This document shows, in pieces, positions 26,064 through 38,009 of a DNA stretch of 64,000 bases. The stretch's first letter is position 1. The number at the start of each line of letters is the position of its first letter. The notes under the pieces were generated by a model. It did not search any database and was not told where the DNA came from. It saw only the letters and a list, made by a program, of their open reading frames with translations. The stretch covers positions 9,901,501-9,965,500 of the forward strand of contig NC_052671.1 of NCBI RefSeq assembly GCF_016802725.1, in the 5' to 3' direction. The position numbers were made by a program, and so were the translations under genes. This DNA is from Solenopsis invicta (Eukaryota > Arthropoda > Insecta > Hymenoptera > Formicidae).

Positions 26064-26913
26064 CACTGAAAGAATAATTTTACTGTAGAAAGTATCTACA
26101 GTAAAAATTTAGCAGATCAGAAAATAATTTTATGTTGGACTATTAACCCTTTCGTACTTGATGTATGTGTAAAACCTTCAAAAAATCATATCTTCTACAA
26201 AACTCTTTCTGAGGTTGCTATCTTTAGTTTTGTAGAAGATATGATTTTTTGAAGATTTTAAGATAAAGAATTTGAAGATAAAGAATAAAACACTTCACAA
26301 AAAATCAAAACCTTTGGAAATTTATTTCTTTAATCTGCAAACTTTGTCAAAAATTTATAAGATAAAGTAAAAGTGAAAAATGATGATGTTTTCAACCCTT
26401 TTGGCTTACTTTTAGGATCAACGTAAGGACTATTTATTTAAAAAAGCACTATTTACTTGTACAATAACGGATCCAATATAGCGTAGACTGAAATATAAAA
26501 TTTTCCTGAAAACTTTCCTTAAAAAAACTCATACTCCAAGAGTTTTTAGTTTACTGATTATGATTCTGTAATTAAACTTTTGAAATTCAATATAGAGGAT
26601 AAAAATACTAAATTTCGTTGAATTTGAGCGATATATTGAATCCGCCATTTTTCATTTTGATAATTTGATTAAAGATTTATAATCCTTCAGTAAGACGTGA
26701 ATTAGATGCTGATTATTCCTAGAAAAAAAAGTCGGGCATGAAAAGGTTGAAATAATTATGTGAGAGGTTCAAGCATGATGACACCGATGCAAAAAGTTTT
26801 GATAGTTTAGCAATAAAGTTAAATTAAATGTCCAATATAAATTCTTTAATAGTTCAACATAACTGTGTTTAGATCTGTATTTCAACAAAATTGCTGTAGA
26901 ATTTCTTTCCGCG
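26064..26913. mobile_element. TA-flanked MITE-like element, copy A
   Basis: The left end reads TA|CACTGAAAGAATAATTTT. The right end, reverse-complemented, reads CGCGGAAAGAAATTCTAC, again with TA outside. Subterminal matches also pair up: GATCAGAAAATAATTTTATGT near the left with GATCTAAACACAGTTATGTT read inward from the right. The interior is A/T-rich with a perfect hairpin at 26176-26254 and no coding capacity. TA target sites and short inverted ends point to a Tc1/mariner-type non-autonomous element, by inference. Related copies lie at 30275-30523, 59739-60040 and about 52700-52764. Confidence 0.6.
26176..26254. other. Perfect 29-bp inverted repeat (hairpin)
   Basis: CTTCAAAAAATCATATCTTC begins the left arm (26176-26204). 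The right arm (26226-26254) is its exact 29/29 reverse complement, separated by a 21-base loop. The size resembles a microRNA or hairpin-RNA precursor, but it lies inside a transposon-like element and matches no microRNA I know. Confidence 0.85.
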
Positions 26914-27915
26914 TAGAATGTAGCTCCACGAAAATGAGTTTTTACTTAAAAAGATTCTCGCTTTAACTCCTTCTACGCTGTAATCGCGGCCAGATTTTCT
27001 TGCAATTTCTCGGGTACACCCTAGTTTTCGCACCTATCGCGGTTGCGAAACTAGCAACCTCCTTTGTTTGTCGCACAATTCCTGATAACCGTCAATCATC
27101 CCCGCAGTTGAATCACAGCTAGATGTGAGACAAAATGTGCATCCCTCTCTCGCGCGCGGGTACACGCTTCCTCACCAATTCCCGAAATGAACGTTTGTCC
27201 TTTGACTGCTCGATTGCGGTAATACGACCACCGTCGCAAACGTCGATTGTTCGCACGGTCGAACGCCCGACGTAGCGCGATACTGCGGAATACTCTCGCA
27301 TGCCTTTGGAATCGCGACACTGAAACGGGACGAGGGTTATCGCCGTCTGTCAAAGAGAGACGGTGACGGTGTGCCGGGTGGCGTTAGGGTGTCGGCAAAC
27401 GGCAGCGGCGCGGCCGATCCCTTTATGACGGTGTCTGGTTACCTCGAGAAGCGACGAGAGAAAAAGGCCCGGCGACGAAATTAAGAGTGCACGGGGCGGC
27501 GAACGAATCTCCGCCGAGGCGTGACATAATCGTTTGATCGACCTTCGATATTCGCACGATGTGGCACTTGACGCACGCGAAAACGCAACGGCGCGGCGGG
27601 CTGATTGCCTCAATTAAACGCGTAAACGCGAAATCGAATGAGCGTCCGCGTTGCTCTTTGATGTTGAATTACTTCCGCATTTTGGTAACAAGAATTCGCG
27701 GTAGTTTAAAAGCGCTGCTGCTAAAACAAGCTACTAGAGGCCTCTAGAACGGTCAAAGTGCTGTAAAAATATACAGAGGGTATCAAAAGTCAAGTTAATC
27801 CCTTTTAATTACTCGAGTTTGCCCCCTTAACAAAAGTCTGATTGAAGTTCATTGAATTGTTGCCATTTTCCCGATATTAACCTCCTGTTTAAATATTTTA
27901 CATCAATTTATGCGG
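26914..27915. other. CpG-rich then AT-rich non-coding DNA
   Basis: 26960-27740 is GC/CpG-rich with overlapping meaningless frames. At 27772-27784 there is a TACAGAGGGTATC motif resembling the termini at 1961 and 29244, followed by A/T-rich DNA. No gene recognised. Confidence 0.4.
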
Positions 27916-28318
27916 ATTTATAATTCATGGCAAATTATAATTTTAACAGTTTGTACTTTTAATTTTTGTAAGTGCAATCGAGATCTTTAATCTTGTTTAT
28001 CTCAAATTATTTCATTTAATGTTTTAATATCATAATCCTTCTATTGCGATATTATAATGCTTTGTAGCTTATACTGTAGACGTTTGCAACTTTTAAGCAA
28101 TATTGTATCCATTGCAGATTTATAATTCATGGTAAATTATAATTTTAACAAATTGTAATTTCAATTTTCGTAAGTGCAATCAAGATTTTTAATTTTATTT
28201 GGGCACCTCAATTTATTTCACTTAACGTTTCAATATCATACCCCCTTTATTATAATGATTTGTAGCTTATATTGTAGACATTTCGCAACTCATAAGCAAT
28301 ATTATTTCCATTTGTAAT
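27916..28318. repeat. Two-copy tandem repeat, 202-bp period
   Basis: Copies begin at 27916 and 28118 with ATTTATAATTCATGG, AAATTATAATTTTAACA and GTAAGTGCAATC, and end with TTTGTAGCTTATA, GTAGAC and AAGCAATATT. Divergence is moderate (mostly substitutions, a few indels). No open frame spans either copy. Confidence 0.9.
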
Positions 28319-28833
28319 GCCTTAAGAAGGAACGCGCAATGAAATGGATCTAGCATGACGCGTGTGACACGATCGTTTGCAAGAATCATTTGCAAGCATT
28401 ATGCACCTGCACCGTACGGCGGAATACGGACGGACTACATAGGTGACAAGCAAGATTTGTGGTAAGGTATATTATACGGGTCCGCAGAGCAATGACGTTG
28501 AGACATAATAGAACTGCGTTTCGCTGAAAATAATGCTCTTGCGTAATATGCGACACAGCGCGAGAATTGCGCCAATAAATATAATAGTTGTACATATTAT
28601 AGTTATACGTAATTTTTTGAACTACGTTTTACAGATATGCACCTTATTTTTTTATGTTATTATACACGGGATAATATTATCTCTCTGCTGAATAATTGCG
28701 AAATCATTCGTCATAGCATTGATTAACACAATTGTTATTTACACAATGCGTATCGTAATAATGGGACTATCGTGTGTTTATGCACGCAATATGTGCGAGG
28801 ATGTGTACATATTTACATAAATATTTCCAGATG

Positions 28834-28835
<2 letters not shown>

Positions 28836-28875
<40 letters not shown>
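28836..28875. repeat. (CT)n microsatellite
   Basis: About 20 uninterrupted CT units. Confidence 0.94.
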
Positions 28876-28876
<1 letters not shown>

Positions 28877-29243
28877 AGCGATTTGTTGTATGTGTGTTAT
28901 AAAAGTACAGATAATTATCTCTCTAGCTTCAAATAGGATTTAAATAAGTACAGATATTGGTACAGCAGAACCATTAGGTAATTGGAATAAAAAAGGAAGA
29001 GAAACTTATAATCTGTGAAAGGCGTCTGCTTGGCTAGCGATTGCTACTCCTGAGAGGCAGAGATGAAACGAGATCGCGTATAAAGGCAAGAAGCATCATT
29101 GAGCGAAATAACTCGCTTTAATTGGCTGTCTATGTAGTCAACGAACACCACTCAATTACGCGCATCTTCATATTTGTTCAACTTATTAACAAATGACAAA
29201 CTATAGTTTTGTTGATTATGTTATGAATGAAATACATCTATTA

Positions 29244-29460
29244 TACAGGGTGTCCCACAACCTGTAATCAAAATTTTAATAACGTATTCCCTTGACTTAA
29301 AATAAGGCGAAAATCTTAATACGAAAATGGCGAGACTATAATACTTTTTAAATGAGAAATATTTACAGTAAGCGAATCAGGTAGTCTAAAGATCGCGTCC
29401 AGTGACGGTACAATGACAGTGGGTATTCTTGCACTTTTGTAAACTTGCTTACATTGAAGT
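29244..29460 (+). mobile_element. Possible transposon-end fragment (TACAGGGTGTCCC)
   Basis: Starts TACAGGGTGTCCCACAACC and runs about 200 bases to a point where composition returns to A/T-rich. This type of terminus recurs in insect repeats, as I recall. No coding remnant is seen and the right boundary is a guess. Confidence 0.3.
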
Positions 29461-29596
29461 AATTACGATGATATTGAAATGCTTTATGGATTGAATCATA
29501 TTTAAATATAAATTAGTATATGCATTGTGTATATCATAATCATTTAAAAATATTACAGAATATTAAAAATAATTATTAAATATTTAATAATTATAA

Positions 29597-29619
29597 ATAT
29601 ATATATATATATTAATTTA

Positions 29620-29650
<31 letters not shown>

Positions 29651-29667
29651 GAATATATATATATATA

Positions 29668-29723
<56 letters not shown>

Positions 29724-29725
29724 TT
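29597..29725. repeat. Long interrupted (TA)n tract
   Basis: Several (TA)n blocks separated by GTA, GAA and AAT interruptions. The Ile-Tyr-rich minus-strand frame here is an artefact of the repeat. Confidence 0.93.
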
Positions 29726-30274
29726 AAATTAATATAATTGAAACAAATAAAGTTTTTTATAAAAATTCTATTAATAATACAAATTATATTATTAACGAAT
29801 TTTAAATTGAAAAACATTAAACAAATGATTTGATTGGCGTAAGTAAAATATCTTGTATTGCCAATCATAATGTGTGTACCAAATATTTTGGTTGAAAAGA
29901 TAACTTTCTCCGTACTTATATCGATACTTGAATTTTATACAAAACTGTAAATGTTAGAGTAAGAATACTATTTTTATTTCCTCATAATATTCTTGCTCTA
30001 AATGTTCTCGATTTGGCCAACATAATACAATAAAATGTAATACATTAAAGTGAAAAGTATATGTTGAACGTTGCATATGTAAGTGCTCGCGATTCTATTA
30101 CATGGCGATGTTACTTATGCTAATAAATTTTACTTTAGACCGTAAATAAACTTCCAACTCGGATAAATTTCGTTAATGGCGTGCCTTTGCCGTTTTTCTA
30201 CCAGTTATATATGATTACTCGTGAATATCACGTAAATACGTATGCATGATGCTAATATATTTGACACAACTATA

Positions 30275-30523
30275 CTGAAAGAACAGTTTTGCTAAAGTGA
30301 CTAAAATGTATGTAGTTAAATATAGAGATCTGAAAATTATAATAATTTTGTTGGGCCATCAAAATAATTATGTATTGTAAAACACTCAAGTTGATTACTA
30401 CAATGTTAAAATTTTTTGCTTTATTCATCCCTAAACTTTATAATTATTTTGATGATCCAACAAAATTATTTTTAGATCTGCATTTAATTAAACTTTCAGA
30501 TACTTTAAATCGTCTTTTTTGTG
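30275..30523. mobile_element. MITE-like element, copy B
   Basis: The left side reads TA|CTGAAAGAACAGTTTTG and the right side, inverted, CACAAAAAAGACGATTT, with TA outside both ends. The interior folds back: AGATCTGAAAA then AATAATTTTGTTGG and CATCAAAATAATTA on the left, against GATGATCCAACAAAATTATT and AGATCTGCATT on the right. It shares these subterminal blocks with 59739-60040. No coding capacity. Confidence 0.65.
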
Positions 30524-33100
30524 TATCAATTATTAGCAATTAAACTTAATTGTGAGTTTAATACTTTGTGCTTATTTGTGCGCATTTTAACTGTGCGTAT
30601 ATAAAACTTTTTAAATTTAATTTTGAACGCAAACTTATACATTAGTTAAAAAACTGCAAACAATTGAGTACGCCATTAGAGAATTTATTTGTTACATTTT
30701 CATTGCCAGAGAGAACAATGGCGTCAGAAGTTACAAAAATATATGTTATTCTAGGTTCTTTTGTTCTCGTATTGGAAGATACCTTCGAAGAGAAACGACA
30801 ATAGCGGAAACGTTAAAAGTGTAGACGAAAATGTGCTATTTTATCAACAAATCTTGATATATCTCGATTGGATCTTGTATCTCGACTGAGAGAGCCCGAG
30901 GGCAAAAACACTGCAAAAGGAGGTCTTCGCAAGAATTAAAAGAAACTCATGAAGAATCGAGAAATCGAATGGTTTTCATTCCAAGCCATCTTCGCAAACC
31001 TCTTCTTTCATCTTTGGCTTTTCTCCCGAACGTTTCTCTCCTTTACACTTTTGACGAACTGGTCGTAAAACGTTTTCTCATAAAACGTTCTTCCTGTTGC
31101 TGGTGGCACGGCTGCGGCGAGAATCGTCACAAAGAACGCTGCGCGAAAATGAGGTCAAATAAGTGACAAAGAACCAAATGACCGTTCATTTGTATTCTTA
31201 TGATCATCGTTCTGACCAATGACTAAAATCGTATGCCGGCTTTCCAAATATGTCACTGACTTTTCTTCTTCCTGAAAGCAATTTTACATCGCGCGTGTAG
31301 TCTTCGTCATTTTTCTGAATATCATGGAAATGTATAAAAATTGTTTGAGCCAAAAAACTTGAATTTTTTTTCACGAAGCAATTACAAATGTGTAGGTGGT
31401 AATGATTTACTACCGCACACACGCATCAGTAATGTCCAAAACATTACAAGTCCAAGTTAAAAGAATAATTGTAACAGTTAAACATACGTATATTAATGCA
31501 TAGTAGAAGACAGATGATTATTTGACATATACATGACAAGATGATAATGGCATGATAAACGCGACTTTAGAAGAAAAAGTAACTTGAAATGATAACACGT
31601 ATATAATATGACAAATCCATTACATAAATTGAAAAAAAAGAAGAATACGTGCTCGTTTTACCAGTGACAAATCGCTATACATCTCACTTTTATTATTATT
31701 ACATAATTGGCATTTGTAACCGCTAACTAAATAAAAATAATAATAAAAGTAATAAAATTATTGCGATGATCCGCAGTGCGGCAGTGATTAATAAGGCGAG
31801 GTCAAGGAAGGGGATGTTTTTATCAAAGTGTATTGCAGAAACAAGGGTTGCAAGTAGAAAAAGGAGGCCCCGCAGTGTATCATGGTGAATAATAAAAACT
31901 TGCGTCTGCATGAAGTACACGTGCCGTTTTCATGATCACGATCGCATGTATCTTGGCGATTTTTGCGAGCCGCGCGTTCTGACCAAAGTACACCACCAGT
32001 CGTACATAATTTATGTGTGCATTTGGTTAGAAGCGTCTCGCTTGATTTTGCCAATAAATTAATCTTATTTTTATAAAACTTCAACTTTTATGAACCAATT
32101 GAGAAATTTGGGAGATTTAAATGAAAATGGGAGATTAAATTAAATTGACTTTCTTTCAGTTATTTGGCACGATTAATCGTGAATATTAATGTCAAAATCA
32201 ATATTGATTGTGTCAGAAAAATATTAAATAAAATATAAGTTTAATTAAAGCTGATTAATGAACTGCATGAAGACTGCTTGCTCCTTTTCTATTTTCACGT
32301 TGCGCCTAATGCAGACGCAGACGAATCTAAATGTTAAAATGTTAAAGTGCAGTATTATAATTAAAATTAAATTTTATTGACGTATTGGTTTTGCGTTACA
32401 ATCCTTTGTCACTACAATCACCGTCATATCGGTGAAATTTCAGCCGTGTTTAAATCATTGATAACTGATCGAAAACTGATCAATCGGGAATCATATTACG
32501 CGCATGTATGCCGCATCAATGAGTGACAAACTCGGATATTCTGAATAAATTGCTTGGAAGCTCGCGAAAAGGCCGAGAAAAATGTCCATTGCCTGAAGAA
32601 TATTCATTCTCCGCGGATTTCTGAACTCTTTCTATGCACAGCGACATCGCACAGTCCTCGCGGCGCACAAGGAATCCGGAATACCAGCTTTCGCATTTGA
32701 AAAGGAACTGACAGAACGGCAATAGCAGGTAAGTAAAGCCGGAAGAATGAAAACGAAGCGAAGGAGAAGGAAAAGGAGTCATATATAGCGGTGAGATGCG
32801 CTGTGCATCTTCGTGGTAAATAATAAAATTTCACAGCAATAGAAATCCGATCGTTTCCGTATAGTTTTATTCGCGCGTGGGTGAACGGATGATTTTACAG
32901 AAGTGCCATAAATAGTTCTACACAAATCTCTCCCAAATAACGTACAAGCTCCTTTTCACGCTTCACCTTTTACATAACTACATCTCGTGCGTTTCGAGAA
33001 GCAAAATTTCGCAGCCTTTACCCCACGTAGCAAACGTCACACATTTTTTCCTTCAATTTCAAAGGAAATCCGGAGACGTGGGTAATTTGATCCATCGAGA
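30524..33100. other. AT-rich non-coding region
   Basis: Mostly A/T-rich. Short TTA/TAA runs at about 31683-31760. A weak exon candidate at 32642-32728 is listed separately. Otherwise nothing recognised. Confidence 0.4.
32642..32728 (+). other. Weak candidate internal exon
   Basis: Bounded on the left by an acceptor-like CTCTTTCTATGCACAG and on the right by a consensus donor CAG|GTAAGT at 32729. It is 87 bases long and CpG-containing in an A/T-rich setting. The best frame is open for 27 codons and then meets TAG two codons before the donor, so it could only be a terminal coding or non-coding exon, or chance. No homology recognised. Confidence 0.12.
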
Positions 33101-35400
33101 CATCAGATTACACAATATATCACGATGCTGCGAACGGCGGAGATCTGATTGATCACGTTGCACGATGCCGCCGCCGTCGCGCGTAAAGTTCTTGTGCGCA
33201 TTGCGCAAAATATTTTGCCGGTTGCACACGCATCCCCACCCCGTCTACATCGAAGTATCATCGCGAACAACGGTGTTGTCGACGCGACAACGAGGAGCGC
33301 GGAATGTAAAAAACTTAGATTACAAAAATGCATCAAGCCGGACGGTGACAAATAGTGAAACTTTTCTCAACCTGCAAATTACACGTATTTTCATGAGGGC
33401 GCGGGCGGACGGGCGGGCGCTCGCCTTCGAACATGCGGCACTTAGGGAACGACTTCGTCCTTACCGAGGGATTTTCGTCGGGACGAATCGCGCGCGGAAT
33501 GCCTGCGCCATCGCGTTCGCAGCGCGCAATAGGATTTCCGGAAGTTTTTCGACCGGGGGCCATAACCGAATTCATTCGCGCTGACAAAATTCGCGCTTCC
33601 GTTAGTGAAGTTACATGCAAAGTTTCCCTAAAAATTTTTGATTCCAGTTTTAACGATTTCCTGATCCGCAGAGATATTATTTTACGAAAGGTATCACGCA
33701 CGGAGGAACGTATTTTTTTTTTGACATTTAATGTTGAAATACTGACGTTCTAAGTCTTTGAATTTAAAAATCAGAATCTCATTTGAGAACTTTTATTTCT
33801 CCGTCTATTATGTGTACGTGGATTTATGACGTCCGACATAAAATAACATCTGCTCGTAAAAAATTATAAACTCGACTAGCCTGCCTGTCCAGCTAGCCTA
33901 AAATTAGTATGCGGACTTAGAAAGTCCATAAAGAAAGTAATTAGAAAGGACTCGAGGCCTCGAAGCCATTACGAAAGACCAAGATAAATTGAATACACCT
34001 CGCACGGCCATGTCAGACCCACATGTGACTTTCTTTCCGTAACGAATTTTGTTAATTATTTATGAAAAATTTTTTTTTGCTCCTATAATTAGGTCAATAA
34101 GGTATTCTCTTTCGCACTCTATCGTCAATGAACATTCCAAGAATGAAGAAAACGTCTGTCATTAGATTGAATAGTGTAGAATTCATTTACGTGCGAAGAA
34201 AAATTGAAACTTTCACGCCGCATTTTGAAATACGCGCATGATAAAAACATTTTGATAACGGTCGGGCTGCAAGAACTGTAAGTTAGATGATAAGCGTGAA
34301 CATCTCTTTTTCCTAAATACCGCAAGCGATGAAAGGACATGGCAGAAGCGTCGAAAGGCAAAAGTGATGCGCTTACAAAGAAGACGCGCGCAAGAGGACG
34401 GCCGTCTATGGTCGAGCGAGAGCAGGTTGCAGAGAAGCCGCGCGGCAGAGGAAAAGAACGTTAAGATACGTAGGAGATACGCGCTTGGCGGCGCGGCTGT
34501 AAATAATGAAACTTTACATCAGCACAGAGATGCTTGCGGTGTTTTCATTGCGTGAAGTGGAACTGTCTAGACGCATTCACTGCTTTCCAACAGGCGAGCG
34601 AGAGCGCTTTTATAGCATCCTTTCCCCTCCCCCGCCCGTTTTCCTCCACCTGCTCATCCTCCACCCGGACCCTGCAATTTCCCCGCAACGCGCTCCTCTC
34701 TTTTTCACAGTGTATACTTTTTCGCGCCGCGTTTCCGCGTGCATCCTCTATCTGGCGGCCGAATCGTGCCGTCGCTGCTGCTGCTGCTGCTGCTGTTGCC
34801 GCCGCGCGCGCCGAGATGAGCCGGCAGGCCGCGCCGTGCGAGATACGGAAGCTTTTTCCATTCGCGAGTTTTGAGACGAGCGTGTTTCTGCGGGAGCGAA
34901 CGTGGCGTTCGATCGAGCAAAAGTACGCGCGGAATTCGACTTCTCCCCGTCTGCCTCTCCCATCTCCTAGCCGAACGGACCAGAAACGTTCCTCTTTTAT
35001 TAAAATGGAATAGCGCGCGCTGGGCGCGTCGACACAACGCGTAATAGCACGGGTCATTTGCCGAAGGAAGTGCGTGACGATTGGGTTGATCGAATTTACA
35101 GCTCCTACGCCGCCGGGGCCGAGGGAAGTACAGTTGTGGAGTTACCCCTTTCGGAGACAAATATTTCCAAGTTCCTCGCAGCAATTTCGCCGGGTCTTTC
35201 CGACGAAGGCTATTATCTTCTACAGCTTCGAACATTCGCAATTTTCATTAGCATTATTTCATTACGCTGGATCAATGTTTCTCAAGGAAGGAGAAAGCTC
35301 ACGGTGTCACTTTTGACGTAATGTTAGGGGATGGAAAAATAGGATGGGAGATATACGCGAACGCCGCGGGAGACAGACGGAAAATTTAAAGAAGCGATTG
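33101..35400. other. CpG-rich island with triplet repeat
   Basis: 33130-33640 and 34340-35390 are GC/CpG-rich. The second block has long open frames on both strands (34534-35013 plus; 34545-35057 and 34705-35241 minus) around a CTG repeat. Mutually overlapping frames with Ala/Ser runs are what GC-rich DNA gives by chance. The block may be a promoter or 5'UTR, but no gene is identifiable. Confidence 0.4.
34773..34796. repeat. (CTG)n trinucleotide repeat
   Basis: Seven CTG-type triplets (CAG on the minus strand) followed by TTGCCGCCG. Plus-strand reading gives an Ala run. Confidence 0.88.
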
Positions 35401-37660
35401 TTGAAGATTACTTGTGATAACCTTATTTTGAAAATACAGTTTTAAACATTTAATTTCTTAAGTATTTTTAAAAAATAATTAAAGTTTCTTTTTAGTTTTA
35501 AGTTTAAATTTTATTTTAATTTTATTTTTTTGCGTTACATAATTTTGTATGTTTAAAGATCTTCTGTTTATCTCTAATTACTTTCCACTTCCTTTTCCAG
35601 TATTATACTGCAATACTTAAAAAACGCTGCGTTAAATCTTTAAGATAAACATATTTGCACACATATTTGCACAACTAAATGCAACGAGAAGCTATTTAAA
35701 AATATATGAATCCATTAAATTTTGTAATATTTGTCGAACCAGAATTCAACGTCAGAATTAATGTTAACGGATATGAGCTCCGTATTTTAATATTTCTGTG
35801 TGTAGCATTCATATCAAAATGATTTGTTAAAAATCCTTCGTCGTTTGAAATTTATCCATTATGCTAATTTGCCATCAGACTTTACGCGCGTCATGGATGT
35901 GAACGTGATTTGATTGTGATCTTTTTCGCGTTATTCTTCAGTCACGATGTAATAAAGTCAGGAGTGCGATTACTCATATTCTGATGATTAGTGCGAGCGA
36001 TCGTAATTAACCGTATTTTCGTGAGTAGATATGAATGATACGAGTGCCATAAAGAAGCCGTAACAAAAGAATGAGAGAAGAGGAGAGAGAGGGGAGGCTT
36101 ACCTTACGAAGCATTGAGCAATAATTCCCATTGCTGCAACGAGCATGCAGTTATAGGGGGTAAATGATTTATTATTTATTATTTCATTTATTACTTTGTG
36201 AAGTTAATCGTTCACGTTATAATTATAAAATAATATTTATTATAATTGTTTCATGCATATCGTAATTATTTTTTGAAATATTAATTATTGTTTATATATA
36301 CTCTGTTATAATTTGAATATATTTGTAATTTACATATGAACCTAAGTGTTACAATTCTACTGTTGTGCACTGTATCGAAGAATAACGAATTATATTTTTT
36401 AATTTGCTTGTGTGTGTGTGTGTATAAATTTGTAAAAATTAATTATATATAAAAAATGTATAGGTCCAAATAAATTTATTCAATCATATATATTTGATAT
36501 ATATTAAAAACATAGGATTATTACAGATAAAATAAATAATGTCTCATAAATCCATTATTTTAAAATGTTTGATGGGGGACATAACAGATTGGTAATATTT
36601 AATGCTGGAATATACGAGTATCTGTCATTTATTGTGCATATATAGAACGATCGTCTACCTTCATACAAACAGATTTTGAGTAAATTGAAAACGTTTGCAT
36701 TTCTTTATTTCCTTTTCTCTTTTTGAATTGTTTTTAAATAAAATTTGAGGTCCGCTTCGTTATATCCTTCTAGGATTAGGTATGAATACCAGGATTAAAT
36801 AACGAATTAATTTACATATATACGGAAATTTGCTGGATTTTAATAAAACAAGGAAAAAAAGATAAATAACCACATTTTTCGCAGTGATTGAATTTTATTT
36901 TCTTGATTTATTAAAATTAAAAATAAAATTCTCTCTCTTTTTTAACGTTATAATAATATAAATTCTCTCAGACTATAAAAATTTAATATAAAATATGACA
37001 GTTAGTTTAATTTAAGTAAATACTTTCAAGATCAAAATAAGATAAATTTCATTCTTCGATAAACACTAACTTTTATGTATGACGGTAGTCGATTTATCAA
37101 AAGTGATTTGAAATACAAGGAATAGTATATTTTATTCATGTACTATATCACATATTTTATTCACGTACACTTTATCTTATAGAGCATTGAATATTTCGTA
37201 ACAACCAACCGGCCGGCGCACATCCTTGGTGTGTATTTTTTTTTTTTTTTTGTGTACCGCGTGTCATTGCATAAAGTCGCCGCACTATCATTCATTCGTC
37301 GACACTTGCGCGAGAAAGCAGCAACGTATTTTTTGCTTCATATATCTTTGCTACTCTTTATGAAAAATTAGCAGTTAATAGCTTTTTACTGTTACTTTAG
37401 TAGTATTTTTACAACTTTAAATTTAATTTTACGTTATTGAGCGAAAGTTATATAACGAAACAAATATTTTGCTTATTTTTAAATTTAGTATTTTCAGAAT
37501 TAAAATTAAATTAAGGGAATAATTTTTAAAATAGTTTGGTGGATTATTTTAATTTTTTATGTTCTTTTTGAAATATATTTTAAAATTTTCTATCAACATT
37601 TAATATTTTTATATTTGAATTGTTATTTATTGTATATTTCTTCTTTTTTCATTTATCATT
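35401..37660. other. Very AT-rich non-coding region
   Basis: Long A/T-rich stretch. Contains (TG)n at 36409-36424, a T-run near 37229-37245 and a 25-bp tandem duplication of ATATTTTATTCA at 37127 and 37152. No gene recognised. Confidence 0.45.
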
Positions 37661-38009
37661 CCCTCCCATGGGTACACCTTGGCGTGGTGGGAGGGCTCAG
37701 TACCCCGAGGATCTGAGATCTGACGGGGAAGCTAACGTACCCGTCGCCGTCACCACCGAATTTAATTGAATAAATGAACCACACTGGTTTCATCGCGTCG
37801 CGTCTCGTTCGGAAGTGACATCAAATAATTAGACTAAAAGACTTTCTTTGCAGTACCGACAGTGTAAAAGACTATCTAATTGATAATTAGTCCGCGCGCG
37901 TTCGTAATTACCTGTGAGTGTTTTTCGCGAGTGTTGTGTAACTTGAGGAAGAGGCTTGAGCAACCCGAGAAAAGGAAGAGGCCTCAGGCATCAGCGGAAC
38001 AACCTTGGA
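37661..38009 (+). other. GC-rich structured segment, possible retrotransposon 5' end
   Basis: An abrupt GC-rich island in A/T-rich DNA. CCCTCCCA (37661-37668) pairs perfectly with TGGGAGGG (37688-37695). GGGTAC (37670-37675), inside that loop, pairs with GTACCC at 37700 or 37737, giving a pseudoknot topology. CCCCG (37703-37707) pairs with CGGGG (37724-37728) around a GATCTGAGATC hairpin. GTGGTG (37684) can pair with CACCAC (37751). Downstream to 38009 the sequence stays CpG-containing. Structured 5' leaders, some self-cleaving, are known in insect non-LTR retrotransposons; assignment here is inference, and no retrotransposon coding sequence follows. Confidence 0.3.

Larger units (their letters stand above)
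28319..30274. other. AT-rich non-coding region
   Basis: Holds a (CT)n tract, a possible repeat fragment at 29244 and a long TA-rich tract, each listed separately. Also an imperfect hairpin at about 29952-29998 (AGAGTAAGAATA pairing with a TATTCTTGCTCT-like arm). No gene recognised. Confidence 0.4.

Noticed and set aside
29620..29868. Minus-strand frame rich in Ile-Tyr repeats
   Set aside because: Direct translation of the (TA)n tract.
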